Part shown: in pieces, positions 18,603-27,841 of the stretch
How positions within the stretch are numbered: position 1 is the first letter of the stretch
Layout: every line of letters begins with the position of its first letter
Origin: Streptomyces sp. Ru73
GTDB lineage: Bacteria; Actinomycetota; Actinomycetes; Streptomycetales; Streptomycetaceae
NCBI RefSeq assembly: GCF_002920575.1
Contig: NZ_PQSQ01000027.1
Location: 1-64,000, forward strand
Direction of reading: 5' to 3'
DNA length: 64,000 nucleotides
Program-made: the position numbers and the translations under genes
Notes under the pieces: model-generated
Databases searched by the model: none
The model's input: only the letters and a program-made list of their open reading frames with translations
What the model was told of the DNA's origin: nothing

Positions 18603-19172
18603 TCAGCGGGTCTGCGCGCGCCGCGCCAGGTCCGGGTAGTCGACGACCAGGCCGTCCCCGTCGCACTCCAGGTCGCGCTGGAAGGTGCCGGAGCCGTACC
18701 GCACCAGTGCGCCCTCCTCCGTACGGGCCAGGTGCTCGTACCGCTGCCGGGACGGCCGGACCGCCAGGTCCGGCACCGACACCCACGCCATCACGAAGTC
18801 GTGGGCGCCCGGCGAGCGGTGCAGCCCGTGCCGGAGCAGCGGCATGGTGTTGGTGAGCGGGCACAGCCCGAGGTCGCAGTCGAGCGCCTCCTCCAGGCCC
18901 GCCAGCGGCTCACCGCCCGCGGTCCACCGGCCGTCGTCGTCCCGCCGCAGGTCCAGCTCGCGGCTGCCGGCCGCGCTCTCGGCACGTACCCGCAGCCGCC
19001 GGGTCACGAAGTCCTCGCCGGTCTCCAGCTCGTACGTGATCCAGTAGGCCTCCGGTACGGTGCCCACCGCCCGGCCGTGCGCGGACAGCGTCCGCTCGCC
19101 GAGGTCGACCCACGCGGTCTCGATGCCCTTGCTCGCGCTGACGTCCCAGGTGAGGACGTGATGGCCCGTCAT
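18603..19172 (-). CDS. Putative glycolipid-binding domain protein
   Basis: 189 residues covering one compact domain of the family annotated as putative glycolipid-binding (PF06475-like). It opens VLTWDVSASKGIETAWVDL and carries YWITYELETGEDFVTRRLRV, the conserved internal pattern CDLGLCPLTNTMPLLRHGL with two Cys, and the C-terminal RYEHL / LVRYGSGTF / VVDYPDLARR series. No signal peptide or membrane helix is present. Its biological role is not established. It follows the transporter gene on the same strand, nine bases after its stop region, so the two may be cotranscribed. Confidence 0.75.
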   Translation of the reverse strand: MTGHHVLTWDVSASKGIETAWVDLGERTLSAHGRAVGTVPEAYWITYELETGEDFVTRRLRVRAESAAGSRELDLRRDDDGRWTAGGEPLAGLEEALDCDLGLCPLTNTMPLLRHGLHRSPGAHDFVMAWVSVPDLAVRPSRQRYEHLARTEEGALVRYGSGTFQRDLECDGDGLVVDYPDLARRAQTR

Positions 19173-19181
19173 GCAGGCACC

Positions 19182-20279
19182 CTAGCGGCGGGCTCCCACC
19201 GTGTCGGCGGCCGACACGGCGCCGGCCGTGCCGTCCGCCCCGCCGGGCCCGGCGTCCGCCGTGCGCTCCGCCACCGGCTCCGGCGACTCGGCCGCCTCGG
19301 CCGCTTCCGCCCGGCGTGCGTACCGCTTGGCGATCACCGCACACACCATCAGCTGCATCTGGTGGAAGAGCATCAGCGGCAGCACCGCGAGGCTGGCCTG
19401 CGCGCCGAACAGCACGCTCGCCATCGGCAGGCCGGCCGCCAGGCTCTTCTTGGAGCCCGCGAAGGTGATGGCGATGCGGTCGGCGCGCGGGAAGCCGAGC
19501 TTCCGCGAGCCGTACGTGGTCAGGGTCAGCATGACCGCGAGCAGCACGGCCTCGACGGCCACCAGCTCCACCAGCCGCCAGAAGGAGACCTTGCTCCAGA
19601 TGCCCTGGACCATGCCGGTGCTGAACGCGGTGTAGACGACCAGCAGGATCGAGCCGCGGTCGACGTAGCCGAGCACCTTCTTGTGCCGGGTCAGGAAGCC
19701 GGAGATCCAGCGCCGGAACAGCTGCCCGGCGAGGAACGGCACCAGCAGCTGGAACACGATCGAGAGCAGCGAGTCGGCGGAGAACCCGCCGCCGTCCCCG
19801 CCGAGCAGCACGGCGGCCAGCAGCGGCGTGATCACGATGCCGGCCAGGCTGGAGAACGAGCCCGCGCAGATCGCCGCGGCGACGTTGCCGCGCGCGATGG
19901 AGGTGAACGCGATCGAGGACTGGATCGTGGAGGGCACCAGACACAGGAAGAGCAGCCCGGTGTAGAGCTGGGGCGTCAGCAGGTACGGCACGAGGCCGCG
20001 CGCCGCCAGGCCGAGCAGCGGGAAGACGGCGAAGGTGAACGCCAGCACCGTGAGGTGCAGGCGCCAGTGGCGCAGTCCGTCCATCGCCTCACGCGTGGAC
20101 AGCCGGGCGCCGTAGAGGAAGAAGAGCAGGGCGACGGCGCCGGTCGAGGCGCCCTCGGCGCCGGTGGCCACGGCACCTCTCGCGGGCAGCAGCGCCGCCA
20201 GCACGACCGTGCCGATGAGCGCGAGGATGTATCCGTCCACGGGGAGCCAGGAGGGGATCTTCAGCTGAGGGCGGCGCAT
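19182..20279 (-). CDS. Bile acid:sodium symporter (BASS/SBF) family transporter
   Basis: 365 residues from the ATG at 20279, chosen because the extended ORF adds only non-family residues. About ten hydrophobic helices are present. Family marks include LCLVPSTIQSSIAFTSIARGN, with the Pro-Ser-Thr crossing motif, and FAGSKKSLAAGLPMASVLFG. BASS7/SBF-like proteins of this size are sodium-coupled carriers for organic acids, and the substrate is unknown. The C-terminal tail (about 330-365) is Ala/Glu-rich. A LysR regulator is divergently transcribed 166 bases away, a common arrangement for carrier and regulator pairs. Confidence 0.9.
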   Translation of the reverse strand: MRRPQLKIPSWLPVDGYILALIGTVVLAALLPARGAVATGAEGASTGAVALLFFLYGARLSTREAMDGLRHWRLHLTVLAFTFAVFPLLGLAARGLVPYLLTPQLYTGLLFLCLVPSTIQSSIAFTSIARGNVAAAICAGSFSSLAGIVITPLLAAVLLGGDGGGFSADSLLSIVFQLLVPFLAGQLFRRWISGFLTRHKKVLGYVDRGSILLVVYTAFSTGMVQGIWSKVSFWRLVELVAVEAVLLAVMLTLTTYGSRKLGFPRADRIAITFAGSKKSLAAGLPMASVLFGAQASLAVLPLMLFHQMQLMVCAVIAKRYARRAEAAEAAESPEPVAERTADAGPGGADGTAGAVSAADTVGARR

Positions 20280-20444
20280 GGTCTCTCTATCGGTCGGCGG
20301 CTCGGGCTGGGCGTGCTGCGTGATCACGGCCCAGGGCATGGACGGTGCCCTCTCCAGGGTGCTCCTGATTGCGGCCATCGGGAAGCCCTCTTACCGTACT
20401 CACTGTGATGCCGTTTCGTGATGGGCGGGGGTAGGGTCGGGGGC

Positions 20445-21305
20445 GTGTTCGATCCGGTACAGCTGCGGACCTTCCTGGCCGTGGCGCAGACCCTGAGCTT
20501 CACGCAGGCGGCGCAGCGCCTCGGCGTGCAGCAGTCGACCGTGAGCCAGCACGTGCGGAAGCTGGAGTCCGCGGCCGGGCGCCGGCTGTTCGCGCGGGAC
20601 ACCCACGGGGTGGACCTCACCGAGGACGGCGAGGCGATGCTCGGCTTCGCGCGCACGATCCTGGAGGCCAACGAGCGGGCGGCGGACTTCTTCGCCGGGA
20701 CGCGGCTGCGCGGCCGGCTGCGGTTCGGCGCGTCCGAGGACTTCGTACTGACCCGGCTGCCGGAGGTGCTGGAGGGGTTCCGCCGGGACCATCCGGAGGT
20801 CGACCTGGAGCTGACGGTCGAGCTGTCGGGGACGCTGCACGAGCGGCTGGCGGCCGGGCGGCTGGACCTGGTGCTGGCCAAGCGCCGCCCGGAGGATCCG
20901 CGGGGCCGGCTGATCTGGCGGGACAAGCTGGTCTGGATCGGCAGCGAGCGGCTGCGGCTGGACCCGCAGCGGCCGGTGCCGCTGGTGCTGTTCCCGCAGC
21001 CCGCGCTCACCCGGGGCCGCGCGCTCCAGGCGCTGGAGGAGCAGGGCCGGGAGTGGCGCATCGCCTGTACGAGCGGCAGCCTGAACGGCCTGATCGCGGC
21101 GACCCGTGCCGGCCTGGGGGTGATGGCGCACTCGCTCGGCATGATCCCGCCGGGGCTGGTCCGGGTGGGGGCCAGGGCCGGGCTGCCCGATCTCGGCGGC
21201 GTCGACTTCGTCCTGGTGCACGGCCGGCCTGACGGCCCGGCGAGCCGCCCGGCCGAGGCGCTGGCCGCGGCGATCCTGGCGGGCGGCGACCGGCTGCACC
21301 TCTGA
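20445..21305 (+). CDS. LysR family transcriptional regulator
   Basis: 286 residues from the GTG at 20445, which gives the canonical N-terminus FDPVQLRTFLAVAQTLSFTQ. The winged helix-turn-helix reads AAQRLGVQQSTVSQHVRKLE, and the effector domain spans about 90-285. LysR proteins usually control the divergent gene, here the BASS carrier, in response to its substrate or a product. Ligand identity is not evident. The ATG 27 bases upstream only adds Gly-rich residues. Confidence 0.92.
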   Translation: MFDPVQLRTFLAVAQTLSFTQAAQRLGVQQSTVSQHVRKLESAAGRRLFARDTHGVDLTEDGEAMLGFARTILEANERAADFFAGTRLRGRLRFGASEDFVLTRLPEVLEGFRRDHPEVDLELTVELSGTLHERLAAGRLDLVLAKRRPEDPRGRLIWRDKLVWIGSERLRLDPQRPVPLVLFPQPALTRGRALQALEEQGREWRIACTSGSLNGLIAATRAGLGVMAHSLGMIPPGLVRVGARAGLPDLGGVDFVLVHGRPDGPASRPAEALAAAILAGGDRLHL

Positions 21306-21327
21306 CGCCCGGCGGCGCCCGGCCGGG

Positions 21328-21360
21328 GCTTGCGGCTGCGGCTGCGGCTGCGGCTGCGGC
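21328..21360. repeat. Hexanucleotide GCGGCT array
   Basis: About five copies of GCGGCT run head to tail downstream of the LysR gene and immediately before the 23-bp triplication. Confidence 0.85.
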
Positions 21361-21363
21361 ACA

Positions 21364-21432
21364 GGCTCTCGGAGCCCGCTGTCGTCGGCTCTCGGAAGCC
21401 GTTGCCGTCGGCTCTCAGAACCCGCTGTCGTC
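21364..21432. repeat. 23-bp tandem triplication overlapping the stop of the phosphatase gene
   Basis: Three 23-bp copies start at 21364, 21387 and 21410, each of the form GGCTCTCGGAGCCCGCTGTC plus three bases. The third copy contains the last codons and stop (21415-21417) of the minus-strand phosphatase gene, so the array seems to be expanded from the end of that gene. Confidence 0.9.
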
Positions 21433-24180
21433 GAACTGGTCCAGGAGGACGTCGGCCGGGGTCTCGTCCGGCACCGCGCCGCCGCCGTTCAGCGGCTGCT
21501 CGGTCCAGATGACCTTGCCGCCGGGGGTGTACCGGGTCCCCCAGCGCTGCGCCAGATGGGCCACCAGGAACAGCCCGCGGCCGCCCTCGTCCATGCTCGT
21601 CGCGCGGCGCAGATGCGGTGCCGTGCTGCTGCCGTCCGCCACCTCGCAGATCAGCGTGCGGTCGCGCAGCAGCCGGAGGCGGACCGGCGGCGCGCCGTAC
21701 CGGATCGCGTTGGTGACCAGCTCGCTGAGGATCAGCTCCGTGCTGAACCCGATGTCGGCCAGCCCCCACTCCCGCAGCTTCGCGCCGCACTCGGCACGCA
21801 GCCGGCCCACCTCCGCCGGGTCCTGCGCCACCTCCCACTCCGCCACCCGCGTCGGCGGGAGCAGCCGGGTACGGGCGATCAGCAGCGCGATGTCGTCGGA
21901 CGGGCGCTCGGGCACCATCGCCTCGACGGCGGCCCGGCACATCTCGTCGGGGCTGCGGCCCGCGGCGCCCTCCAGCGCAGCGCCGAGCATGGCGAGGCCG
22001 GTGTCGATGTCCCGGCCGCGGTCCTCGACCAGGCCGTCGGTGAAGAGCACCAGGTCGGTGCCCTCGGTCAGGCGCAGTTCGGTGGTCTCGAAGGGGTGGC
22101 CGCCAAGCCCGAGCGGCGGGGAGGGCGGTACGTCCGGCAGGCTGACCCTGCCGTCGGGACCGACCAGTGCGGGCCCCGGGTGGCCGGCCCTGGCCACCGT
22201 GCACCGCCCGGTGACCGAGTCGTAGATCGCGTACAGGCAGGTGGCGCCCGTGACACCTTCCCAGTCGCGCCGCTCCTGGCCGGTGCCCTCCTCGCTGTCG
22301 ATCCGGGTGACCAGCTCGTCCAGATGGCCCAGCAGTTCGTCCACCGGCAGGTCCAGCGTGGAGAAGTTGTGCACCGCGGTCCGCAGCCGCCCCATCGTCG
22401 CCGCGGCGTGCAGCCCGTGCCCGACCACGTCGCCCACCACCAGCGCCACCCGCGCGCCGGGCAGCGGGATGACGTCGAACCAGTCGCCGCCCACCCCGGC
22501 CTGGGCCGGCAGGTACCGCCAGGCCACCTCCAGCGCGTCCTGCTCCGGGAGGCCACGCGGCAGCAGGCTGCGCTGAAGGGTCACGGCCATGGCGTGCTCG
22601 CGGGCGTAGCGGCGGGCGTTGTCGATGCAGACGGCCGCGCGTGCCGTGACCTCCTCGGCGAAGGACAGGTCCTCCTCCTCGAAGGGCGGGGAGTCCTCGG
22701 AGCGCCAGAAGTTGGCCATGCCCAGGACCACGCCGCGGGCCCGCAGCGGCACCGTGACCAGGGACCGCACCCCGGCGTCCAGCAGCGCCGCGCCCCGGGC
22801 CCGGTCCTGGTCGGACCACTCCACCGTCCGGGTCAGGTCCGCCACGAGCGCCGCCCGGCCGGTCTCCAGCGCCCGGGCCTGCGGGGTGGTCGACACGAAG
22901 TGGATGACCTCACCGATGGGGTAGATGCCGGGCTCCCCCGGCCCGCCCCTGGTCGCCGTCCGGCGCATCCGCCATCCGGCGTGCACCGAGGGCTCGTCGC
23001 CCTCCGTCACCGCCTCCAGCAGGTCGACGGTGACGATGTCGGCGAACCGCGGCACCGCCACTTCGGCCAGTTCCTCTGCGGTGCGCACCACGTCCAGCGT
23101 GGTGCCGATGCGCACGCCCGACTCGTAGAGCAGCTGCAGCCGTTCCCTGGCGACCTCGGCGCGGCCGGTCAGCGCGGTGAGCTCGGTGGTGTCGCGCAGG
23201 GTGGTGACGCTGCCGCGCGGTCCGCCGTCGCGGTCGGTGGAACGTACGTTGACGGCCAGCAGGCGGTTGCCCACGTGGTGCACCTCGTCGGTGGCCGAGC
23301 GGCCCGACCGCATCAGCGCCACCAGCCGGTCCGGCAGCCCGACCTCGTCGACGGCCCGGCCGTCGAGGCGTTCCGGGAGGTCCAGCAGGCGCCGCGCCTC
23401 GTCGTTGACCAGCACCAGCCGGCCGTCGGGCCCGAGGATCACCACGCCCTCGCGCACGGCGTGCAGAACCGCGTCGTGGTGTTCGTACATCCGTGTCATC
23501 TCGGCCTGGCCCAGGCCGTGCGTCTGCCGGCGGAGCCGCCGGCTCACCAGCGCCGTGCTCCCGGCGGCCAGCGCCAGGCCCAGCCCGGCGGCGCCGAGCA
23601 GCACCGGCATCTGGCGGTCCACGGTGTTCTCGGCGCGCTCCAGGGTGATGCCGGCCGAGACCATGCCGACGAGGGAGCCGTCGGTCCGCCGGACGGGGGC
23701 CGTGCTGTCGACCGCGGGGCCGAGCGGGCCGTCGTCGACGATCTCGGTGTACGGGCGGTCCTCGCGGGCGGCTTCCAGGGCGGCGCCGAAGGCACCGACC
23801 ACGTGCTTGCCGATCAGCCTGCGGTCGGGGTGGGTGAGGCGGATGCCGTCCAGGTTGAAGACGACGAGGTAGTCCACGCCGGCCCGCTTGCGCACCCTCT
23901 CGGCCTGCGGCTCCAGCACCGCCGTCGGGTGCGGTCCGTCCATCGCCCGGGCCACGGCGGGCGAGGCGGCGAAGGTCTCGGCCACGGACTGCGACCGCCG
24001 TTCGGCCGCCTGTTTGCTGTCCCGCTTGGCCTGGAGGGCGAGGACCGAGACCGCGGCGACCACCAGCAGCACCACGACGAGGACCTGGAGGACGAACACC
24101 TGGCCGGCGAGGCTGCGCGGACTCAGCAACGAGCGCGGCCTCGCCCGGTGCCGGATCCGACGCATTCCCGCCATATGCAC
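21415..24180 (-). CDS. Membrane PAS-GAF-PP2C (SpoIIE) phosphatase with C-terminal RsbW-like ATPase domain
   Basis: 921 residues. A first membrane helix (about 26-48, VFVLQVLVVVLLVVAAVSVL) is followed by an extracytoplasmic CitA/DcuS-like sensor domain (about 60-185; DYLVVFNLDGIRLTHPDRRLIG, VSAGITLERAE), a second helix (about 193-212), a PAS domain (about 225-335), a GAF domain (about 345-530), a PP2C/SpoIIE phosphatase (about 560-765; GGDWFDVIPL, GDVVGHG, LFTDGLVE, RPSDDIALLIA) and a HATPase domain (about 770-890; ELVTNAIRYG and DEGGRGLFLV). It combines sensor, phosphatase and anti-sigma-kinase-like modules, so it should control partner switching of anti-sigma-factor antagonists. The ligand is unknown. 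Confidence 0.92.
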   Translation of the reverse strand: MHMAGMRRIRHRARPRSLLSPRSLAGQVFVLQVLVVVLLVVAAVSVLALQAKRDSKQAAERRSQSVAETFAASPAVARAMDGPHPTAVLEPQAERVRKRAGVDYLVVFNLDGIRLTHPDRRLIGKHVVGAFGAALEAAREDRPYTEIVDDGPLGPAVDSTAPVRRTDGSLVGMVSAGITLERAENTVDRQMPVLLGAAGLGLALAAGSTALVSRRLRRQTHGLGQAEMTRMYEHHDAVLHAVREGVVILGPDGRLVLVNDEARRLLDLPERLDGRAVDEVGLPDRLVALMRSGRSATDEVHHVGNRLLAVNVRSTDRDGGPRGSVTTLRDTTELTALTGRAEVARERLQLLYESGVRIGTTLDVVRTAEELAEVAVPRFADIVTVDLLEAVTEGDEPSVHAGWRMRRTATRGGPGEPGIYPIGEVIHFVSTTPQARALETGRAALVADLTRTVEWSDQDRARGAALLDAGVRSLVTVPLRARGVVLGMANFWRSEDSPPFEEEDLSFAEEVTARAAVCIDNARRYAREHAMAVTLQRSLLPRGLPEQDALEVAWRYLPAQAGVGGDWFDVIPLPGARVALVVGDVVGHGLHAAATMGRLRTAVHNFSTLDLPVDELLGHLDELVTRIDSEEGTGQERRDWEGVTGATCLYAIYDSVTGRCTVARAGHPGPALVGPDGRVSLPDVPPSPPLGLGGHPFETTELRLTEGTDLVLFTDGLVEDRGRDIDTGLAMLGAALEGAAGRSPDEMCRAAVEAMVPERPSDDIALLIARTRLLPPTRVAEWEVAQDPAEVGRLRAECGAKLREWGLADIGFSTELILSELVTNAIRYGAPPVRLRLLRDRTLICEVADGSSTAPHLRRATSMDEGGRGLFLVAHLAQRWGTRYTPGGKVIWTEQPLNGGGAVPDETPADVLLDQFDDSGF

Positions 24181-24227
24181 TTTCTAACACCGCTGCCTCC
24201 CGCCCGCCGCAGCACCGCGCGGCCGGC

Positions 24228-25685
24228 TCACCCGGTGCGGCCGCCCACCCTCCCCGGGGACTCCTTCGCGTCCTGACCGGACGTCACCGGCGGGAGCGCC
24301 GACAGTGGCTCGGTGACCGGCCCCGGCCGGAGCCGGCTCAGCCCGAACATCAGTACGCAGTTGAAGGCCACCGCGACCAGCCCCGCATTGATGCCGCCGA
24401 GGCCGGGATCGGTGACGTACAGCGCGATGGACGCCGCGATCCCGCCGAGCATGCCGGCGGACACCGCCCACGACTGCACCCGGCGGCAGAACATCAGTGC
24501 GAGCCAGCCCGGCACGAGCTGTCCCAGCAGGTAGTACGTCAGGTTCAGCACCGTCAGCATCAGGGTCGAGGCCGTGAGGGTGAGGACGGCGGCGGCGACC
24601 AGGAAGACCGCGACCACCGCCGTGGTGGTACGGCGCTGCGCCTCGGGGCGGACGTGGGGGGCGAGGTTGCGGGAGACGATGCCGCCGATGGTGAGCGCGG
24701 TGACGGCGAGGACCAGGACGCCGGACAGGCCCGCGCCCGCCGCGACCACCCCCACCGCCCAGTCCGGCAGCCGGTCCTGGACCACGGCCATGAAGACGGT
24801 GTTGGGGTCCTTCACGTCCGGCCGGTCGGCGAAGGCGAAGTAGGCGGTGGCGACCAGGAACGGATACATCAGCATGTAGACCGGCATCCACACCGTCGAG
24901 GACTTGATCGCCCGCTCGGACTTGGCGGTGAAGACGTAGGCGGCGGAGAAGCCCAGGTAGAAGGTGACGCTCTGGAACACGATGGTGGTCAGCGCGAACA
25001 CCATCGGCGAGCCGCTCATCGTCACCTGCGCCCGCGGCACCGCGTGCGGCCCGAAGACCTCCGCCGGGCCGCCGCCGGCCGTCACCGTCACCACCCCGAC
25101 GACGACGATGCCCAGCACCATCAGCACGTCCTTCAGGATCGCGACGAAGGCGGGCGAGCGGACCCCGGAGACCGCCAGGTACAGGAAGGCGATCACGCCG
25201 GCCAGCACCACCGACTGCACGGGGCTGATCGGCAGCCCGAGCGCCCCGAGCACCACCTGCATGCCGATGAACTGGTACTGCCCCCACGGCACCAGCGCGA
25301 TCAGCAGCGCGGCCGCGGTGACCAGCTCCAGGCTCCGGCTGCGGAAGTGCCGCCCGAAGACGTCCGGCACGGTCATCGCGTCGTACCGCACGCCGGCCCG
25401 CCAGATCAGCGGCGCGATGTAGTACCCCAGCGGATAGGCCAGCAGGATGTAGCCGAGGAACCAGATGCCGTAGCTCGCACCGCCCGCGTAGATGCCGGCG
25501 GGGAAGCCGATCATGGTGCCGATGCTGTAGATCTCGCCGACCGCGAGGAAGTACAGCAGCCAGGGCGGGAAGGACCGGCCGCCGACCAGGTACTCGCCGA
25601 TCGACATGTTCTTCATGCCGCGCCGCGCGCTGAAGGCGACCAGGACGGAGAGCGCCATGACGCCGAAGAAGATCGCCGCTGTCAT
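24228..25685 (-). CDS. Sodium:solute symporter (SSS) family permease
   Basis: 485 residues from the ATG at 25685 with about 13 hydrophobic helices. SSS family marks include SIGEYLVGGRSFPPWLLYFLAVGEIYS, KDVLMVLGIVVVGVV and GQLVPGWLALMFCRRV. The ATG overlaps the DUF3311 stop by four bases (ATGA). Sodium symporters paired with a DUF3311 subunit are a recognised arrangement, and the amidohydrolase upstream suggests the substrate is a compound with an amide, ester or cyclic C-N bond that is taken up or exported together with its processing. The C-terminus is Pro/Ser-rich. Confidence 0.92.
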   Translation of the reverse strand: MTAAIFFGVMALSVLVAFSARRGMKNMSIGEYLVGGRSFPPWLLYFLAVGEIYSIGTMIGFPAGIYAGGASYGIWFLGYILLAYPLGYYIAPLIWRAGVRYDAMTVPDVFGRHFRSRSLELVTAAALLIALVPWGQYQFIGMQVVLGALGLPISPVQSVVLAGVIAFLYLAVSGVRSPAFVAILKDVLMVLGIVVVGVVTVTAGGGPAEVFGPHAVPRAQVTMSGSPMVFALTTIVFQSVTFYLGFSAAYVFTAKSERAIKSSTVWMPVYMLMYPFLVATAYFAFADRPDVKDPNTVFMAVVQDRLPDWAVGVVAAGAGLSGVLVLAVTALTIGGIVSRNLAPHVRPEAQRRTTTAVVAVFLVAAAVLTLTASTLMLTVLNLTYYLLGQLVPGWLALMFCRRVQSWAVSAGMLGGIAASIALYVTDPGLGGINAGLVAVAFNCVLMFGLSRLRPGPVTEPLSALPPVTSGQDAKESPGRVGGRTG

Positions 25686-25924
25686 CGCCCCGCCGCCTCT
25701 CGCGCCGTGCCCGCCTCCGGGTCCTCCCGGTACCGCGGCTCGTCGATCCGCCAGGCCACCCACAGGCACAGGCTGGTGAGCGGGAACCATGCGAACATCC
25801 ACAGCCACAGCAGCGGGATGCCGAGGACGTAGACCCCGGTGTCCGCGAGCAGCGGCATGACGACGAGGATCGCCACGACGGGCAGCCCGAGCCCGACGGC
25901 GAGGCTCTTCCGGCTCTGCTTCAC
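25682..25924 (-). CDS. DUF3311 small membrane protein
   Basis: 80 residues from the GTG at 25924, with two hydrophobic helices (VGLGLPVVAILVVMPLLA and LGIPLLWLWMFAWFPLTSL) and a charged C-terminus. This is the DUF3311 pattern, a small accessory subunit of SSS-type symporters. Its GTG overlaps the amidohydrolase stop by four bases, and its stop overlaps the symporter start by four bases. The three genes are therefore tightly coupled. Confidence 0.85.
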   Translation of the reverse strand: MKQSRKSLAVGLGLPVVAILVVMPLLADTGVYVLGIPLLWLWMFAWFPLTSLCLWVAWRIDEPRYREDPEAGTAREAAGR

Positions 25925-27591
25925 CGGGCCTCCCCCGCCCCGACCGGGCGCCCGGCGTCCAGGCCCGCGCCGCCCCACACCACCTCGCCGCCGATGACGG
26001 TGGCGTCGACGCGGAGGTCACGCAGCGCGTCCGGCGCGACGGTGCCCGGGTCGCCGGAGAGCACCGCGATGTCGGCCAGCTTGCCGGGCTCCAGGCTGCC
26101 CTTGCGGTCCTCCTCGAAGCCGAGGTGAGCTGCCTGGCTGGTGTAGCCGCGCAGCGCGGTGTCCACGTCCACCCGCTGCTCGGGCCCCAGCTCGTGGCCG
26201 TCGCGGGTGGTGCGGCGCACCGCGCACCAGATGCCCTCCAGCGGCGGTACGGGGACCACCGGCGTGTCCGAGTGCAGCCCGAAGGTGACGCCGTGCTTGC
26301 GCGCCGAGGCGAGCGGGTCGATGCGGCGGGCCCGCTCGGGGCCGAGGAAGCGGTCCCGGTGCCGGTCGCCCCAGTAGTAGACGTGCTTGATGAAGAAGGA
26401 CGCGAGGACCCCGGCGGCGGCCATCCGGTCCAGCTGCCGCTCGCTGACCATCTGGCAGTGTTCGATGCGGTGCCGCCGGTCGCCTTGCTGCGGGTCCAGG
26501 CCGAGCTTGGCGTACGCCTCCAGGACCGCCTGGATCGCGGCGTCCCCGTTGCCGTGGATCGCGACCTGCCAGCCGGCCTCGTGCAGCGTGGCCACGCGCC
26601 GGGCGAGGTCGTCCTGCGGGAAGATCAGCAGGCCGTTCTTGTCCGGCGCGCAGGCGTACCCCTCCGAGACGCAGCCGGTCAGCCCCTGGAGCGAGCCGTC
26701 GGCCCACATCTTCACGCCGCCGATCCGGAAGAGGTCGTCGCCGAGCCCGGCGACGCCCGCCTCGACGGGGCTCAGCTCGCCGCGCGACAGGCCGGGGAAG
26801 AGGTCCTGCACGAGGTAGGCGCGGACGCGGTTGCGCAGCCGGCCGGTGCGGCGCGCCAGCTGGTACGCGCCCAGTTCGGCGGGCCCGCCGACCAGGCCGA
26901 GCCCGGTGTCGTGGACGGTGGTGACCCCGGCGGCCAGGTAGGCGTCCCCGGCCAGCCCGATGGCCTCGGCGAGGTCGGCGGCTTCCGGCTGGGGCATGGC
27001 GGCGTACGCGGCGAACGCCGCGGTCTCCGCGAGCACGCCGTCCGGCTCGCCGTCCGCGTCCCGGTGGATCGCGCCGCCGACCGGGTCGGGGGTGTGCCGG
27101 TCGATGCCGAGGAGCCGCAGCCCGGCGGAGTTCAGTACGCAGAAGTGGCCGGAGATGTGCTGGAGGCAGACCGGCCGGCCGCGGGAGACCGGGTCGAGGT
27201 CGGCGCGGGTGGGGTGCCGGTCGTCGGCGAGCAGCGAGTCGTCGTAGCGGTAGCCGCGCACCCAGGTGCCCGGCTCGGCGTCGGCTGCGGCCTGCTCCAC
27301 GCGGGCCGCGATGTCGGCGATCGTGGCGTTGGGCGGGCTGCCCGCGTCGACCTCGGCGGCCAGCGTCAGCCCGAAGAACGCGGGGTGGTTGTGGGTCTCG
27401 ATGAAGCCGGGCACCGCGCAGCGGCCCTGCAGGTCGAGCACGCGGGTGTGCGGGCCGATGAGCCCGCGCACGGCGGCGTCGCCGTCCACGGCGAGCACCC
27501 GTCCGTCCCGGGCGGCGAGCGCGGTACGGGTCGTGCCCGCCCGGTCCATCGTGCGGATCGTGCCGTTGAGCAGGACGAGGTCGGCTGCCAT
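25921..27591 (-). CDS. Amidohydrolase family protein (YtcJ-like)
   Basis: 556 residues from the ATG at 27591; upstream codons of the same frame are not family-like. It carries the amidohydrolase metal motif as FIETHNHPAFFG, then SFFIKHVYYWGDRHRDRF, HRIEHCQMV and GLHSDTPVVPVPP. The C-terminus reads SLEPGKLADIAVL. YtcJ-type proteins hydrolyse C-N bonds of unknown natural substrates. The first gene of a three-gene translationally coupled operon with DUF3311 and the symporter, so it may process the transported compound. The ribosome site ahead of the ATG is weak. Confidence 0.88.
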   Translation of the reverse strand: MAADLVLLNGTIRTMDRAGTTRTALAARDGRVLAVDGDAAVRGLIGPHTRVLDLQGRCAVPGFIETHNHPAFFGLTLAAEVDAGSPPNATIADIAARVEQAAADAEPGTWVRGYRYDDSLLADDRHPTRADLDPVSRGRPVCLQHISGHFCVLNSAGLRLLGIDRHTPDPVGGAIHRDADGEPDGVLAETAAFAAYAAMPQPEAADLAEAIGLAGDAYLAAGVTTVHDTGLGLVGGPAELGAYQLARRTGRLRNRVRAYLVQDLFPGLSRGELSPVEAGVAGLGDDLFRIGGVKMWADGSLQGLTGCVSEGYACAPDKNGLLIFPQDDLARRVATLHEAGWQVAIHGNGDAAIQAVLEAYAKLGLDPQQGDRRHRIEHCQMVSERQLDRMAAAGVLASFFIKHVYYWGDRHRDRFLGPERARRIDPLASARKHGVTFGLHSDTPVVPVPPLEGIWCAVRRTTRDGHELGPEQRVDVDTALRGYTSQAAHLGFEEDRKGSLEPGKLADIAVLSGDPGTVAPDALRDLRVDATVIGGEVVWGGAGLDAGRPVGAGEAR

Positions 27592-27705
27592 GCATGAATC
27601 GGCGGTACGGGGTACCTCGGACACTGGGCGGTCACCACCTGACGCGGAACGGGGCCTGCCTGTCGGGACGGGATTTCCGACATGCTGCCCGCTCCGTGTC
27701 CGCCG

Positions 27706-27730
27706 TGACAGGACCAGATGGGGGCTGTCA
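27706..27730. promoter_or_regulatory. Inverted repeat in the divergent gap upstream of csbD-like and amidohydrolase genes
   Basis: TGACAG (27706-27711) and CTGTCA (27725-27730) form arms around 13 bases in the 250-base divergent gap. It could be an operator for either gene. No conclusive promoter boxes were seen. Confidence 0.3.
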
Positions 27731-27841
27731 GGAAGAGTCCAGCGGCGGTGACCGTACCGGCCCGGCCCTTCCCGGGGTGCGGGCCGGCCAGGGGTGGGGC
27801 AACGTGGTTGCGTCCCGCCGGACGAGACGAAGGAGGCCGGT

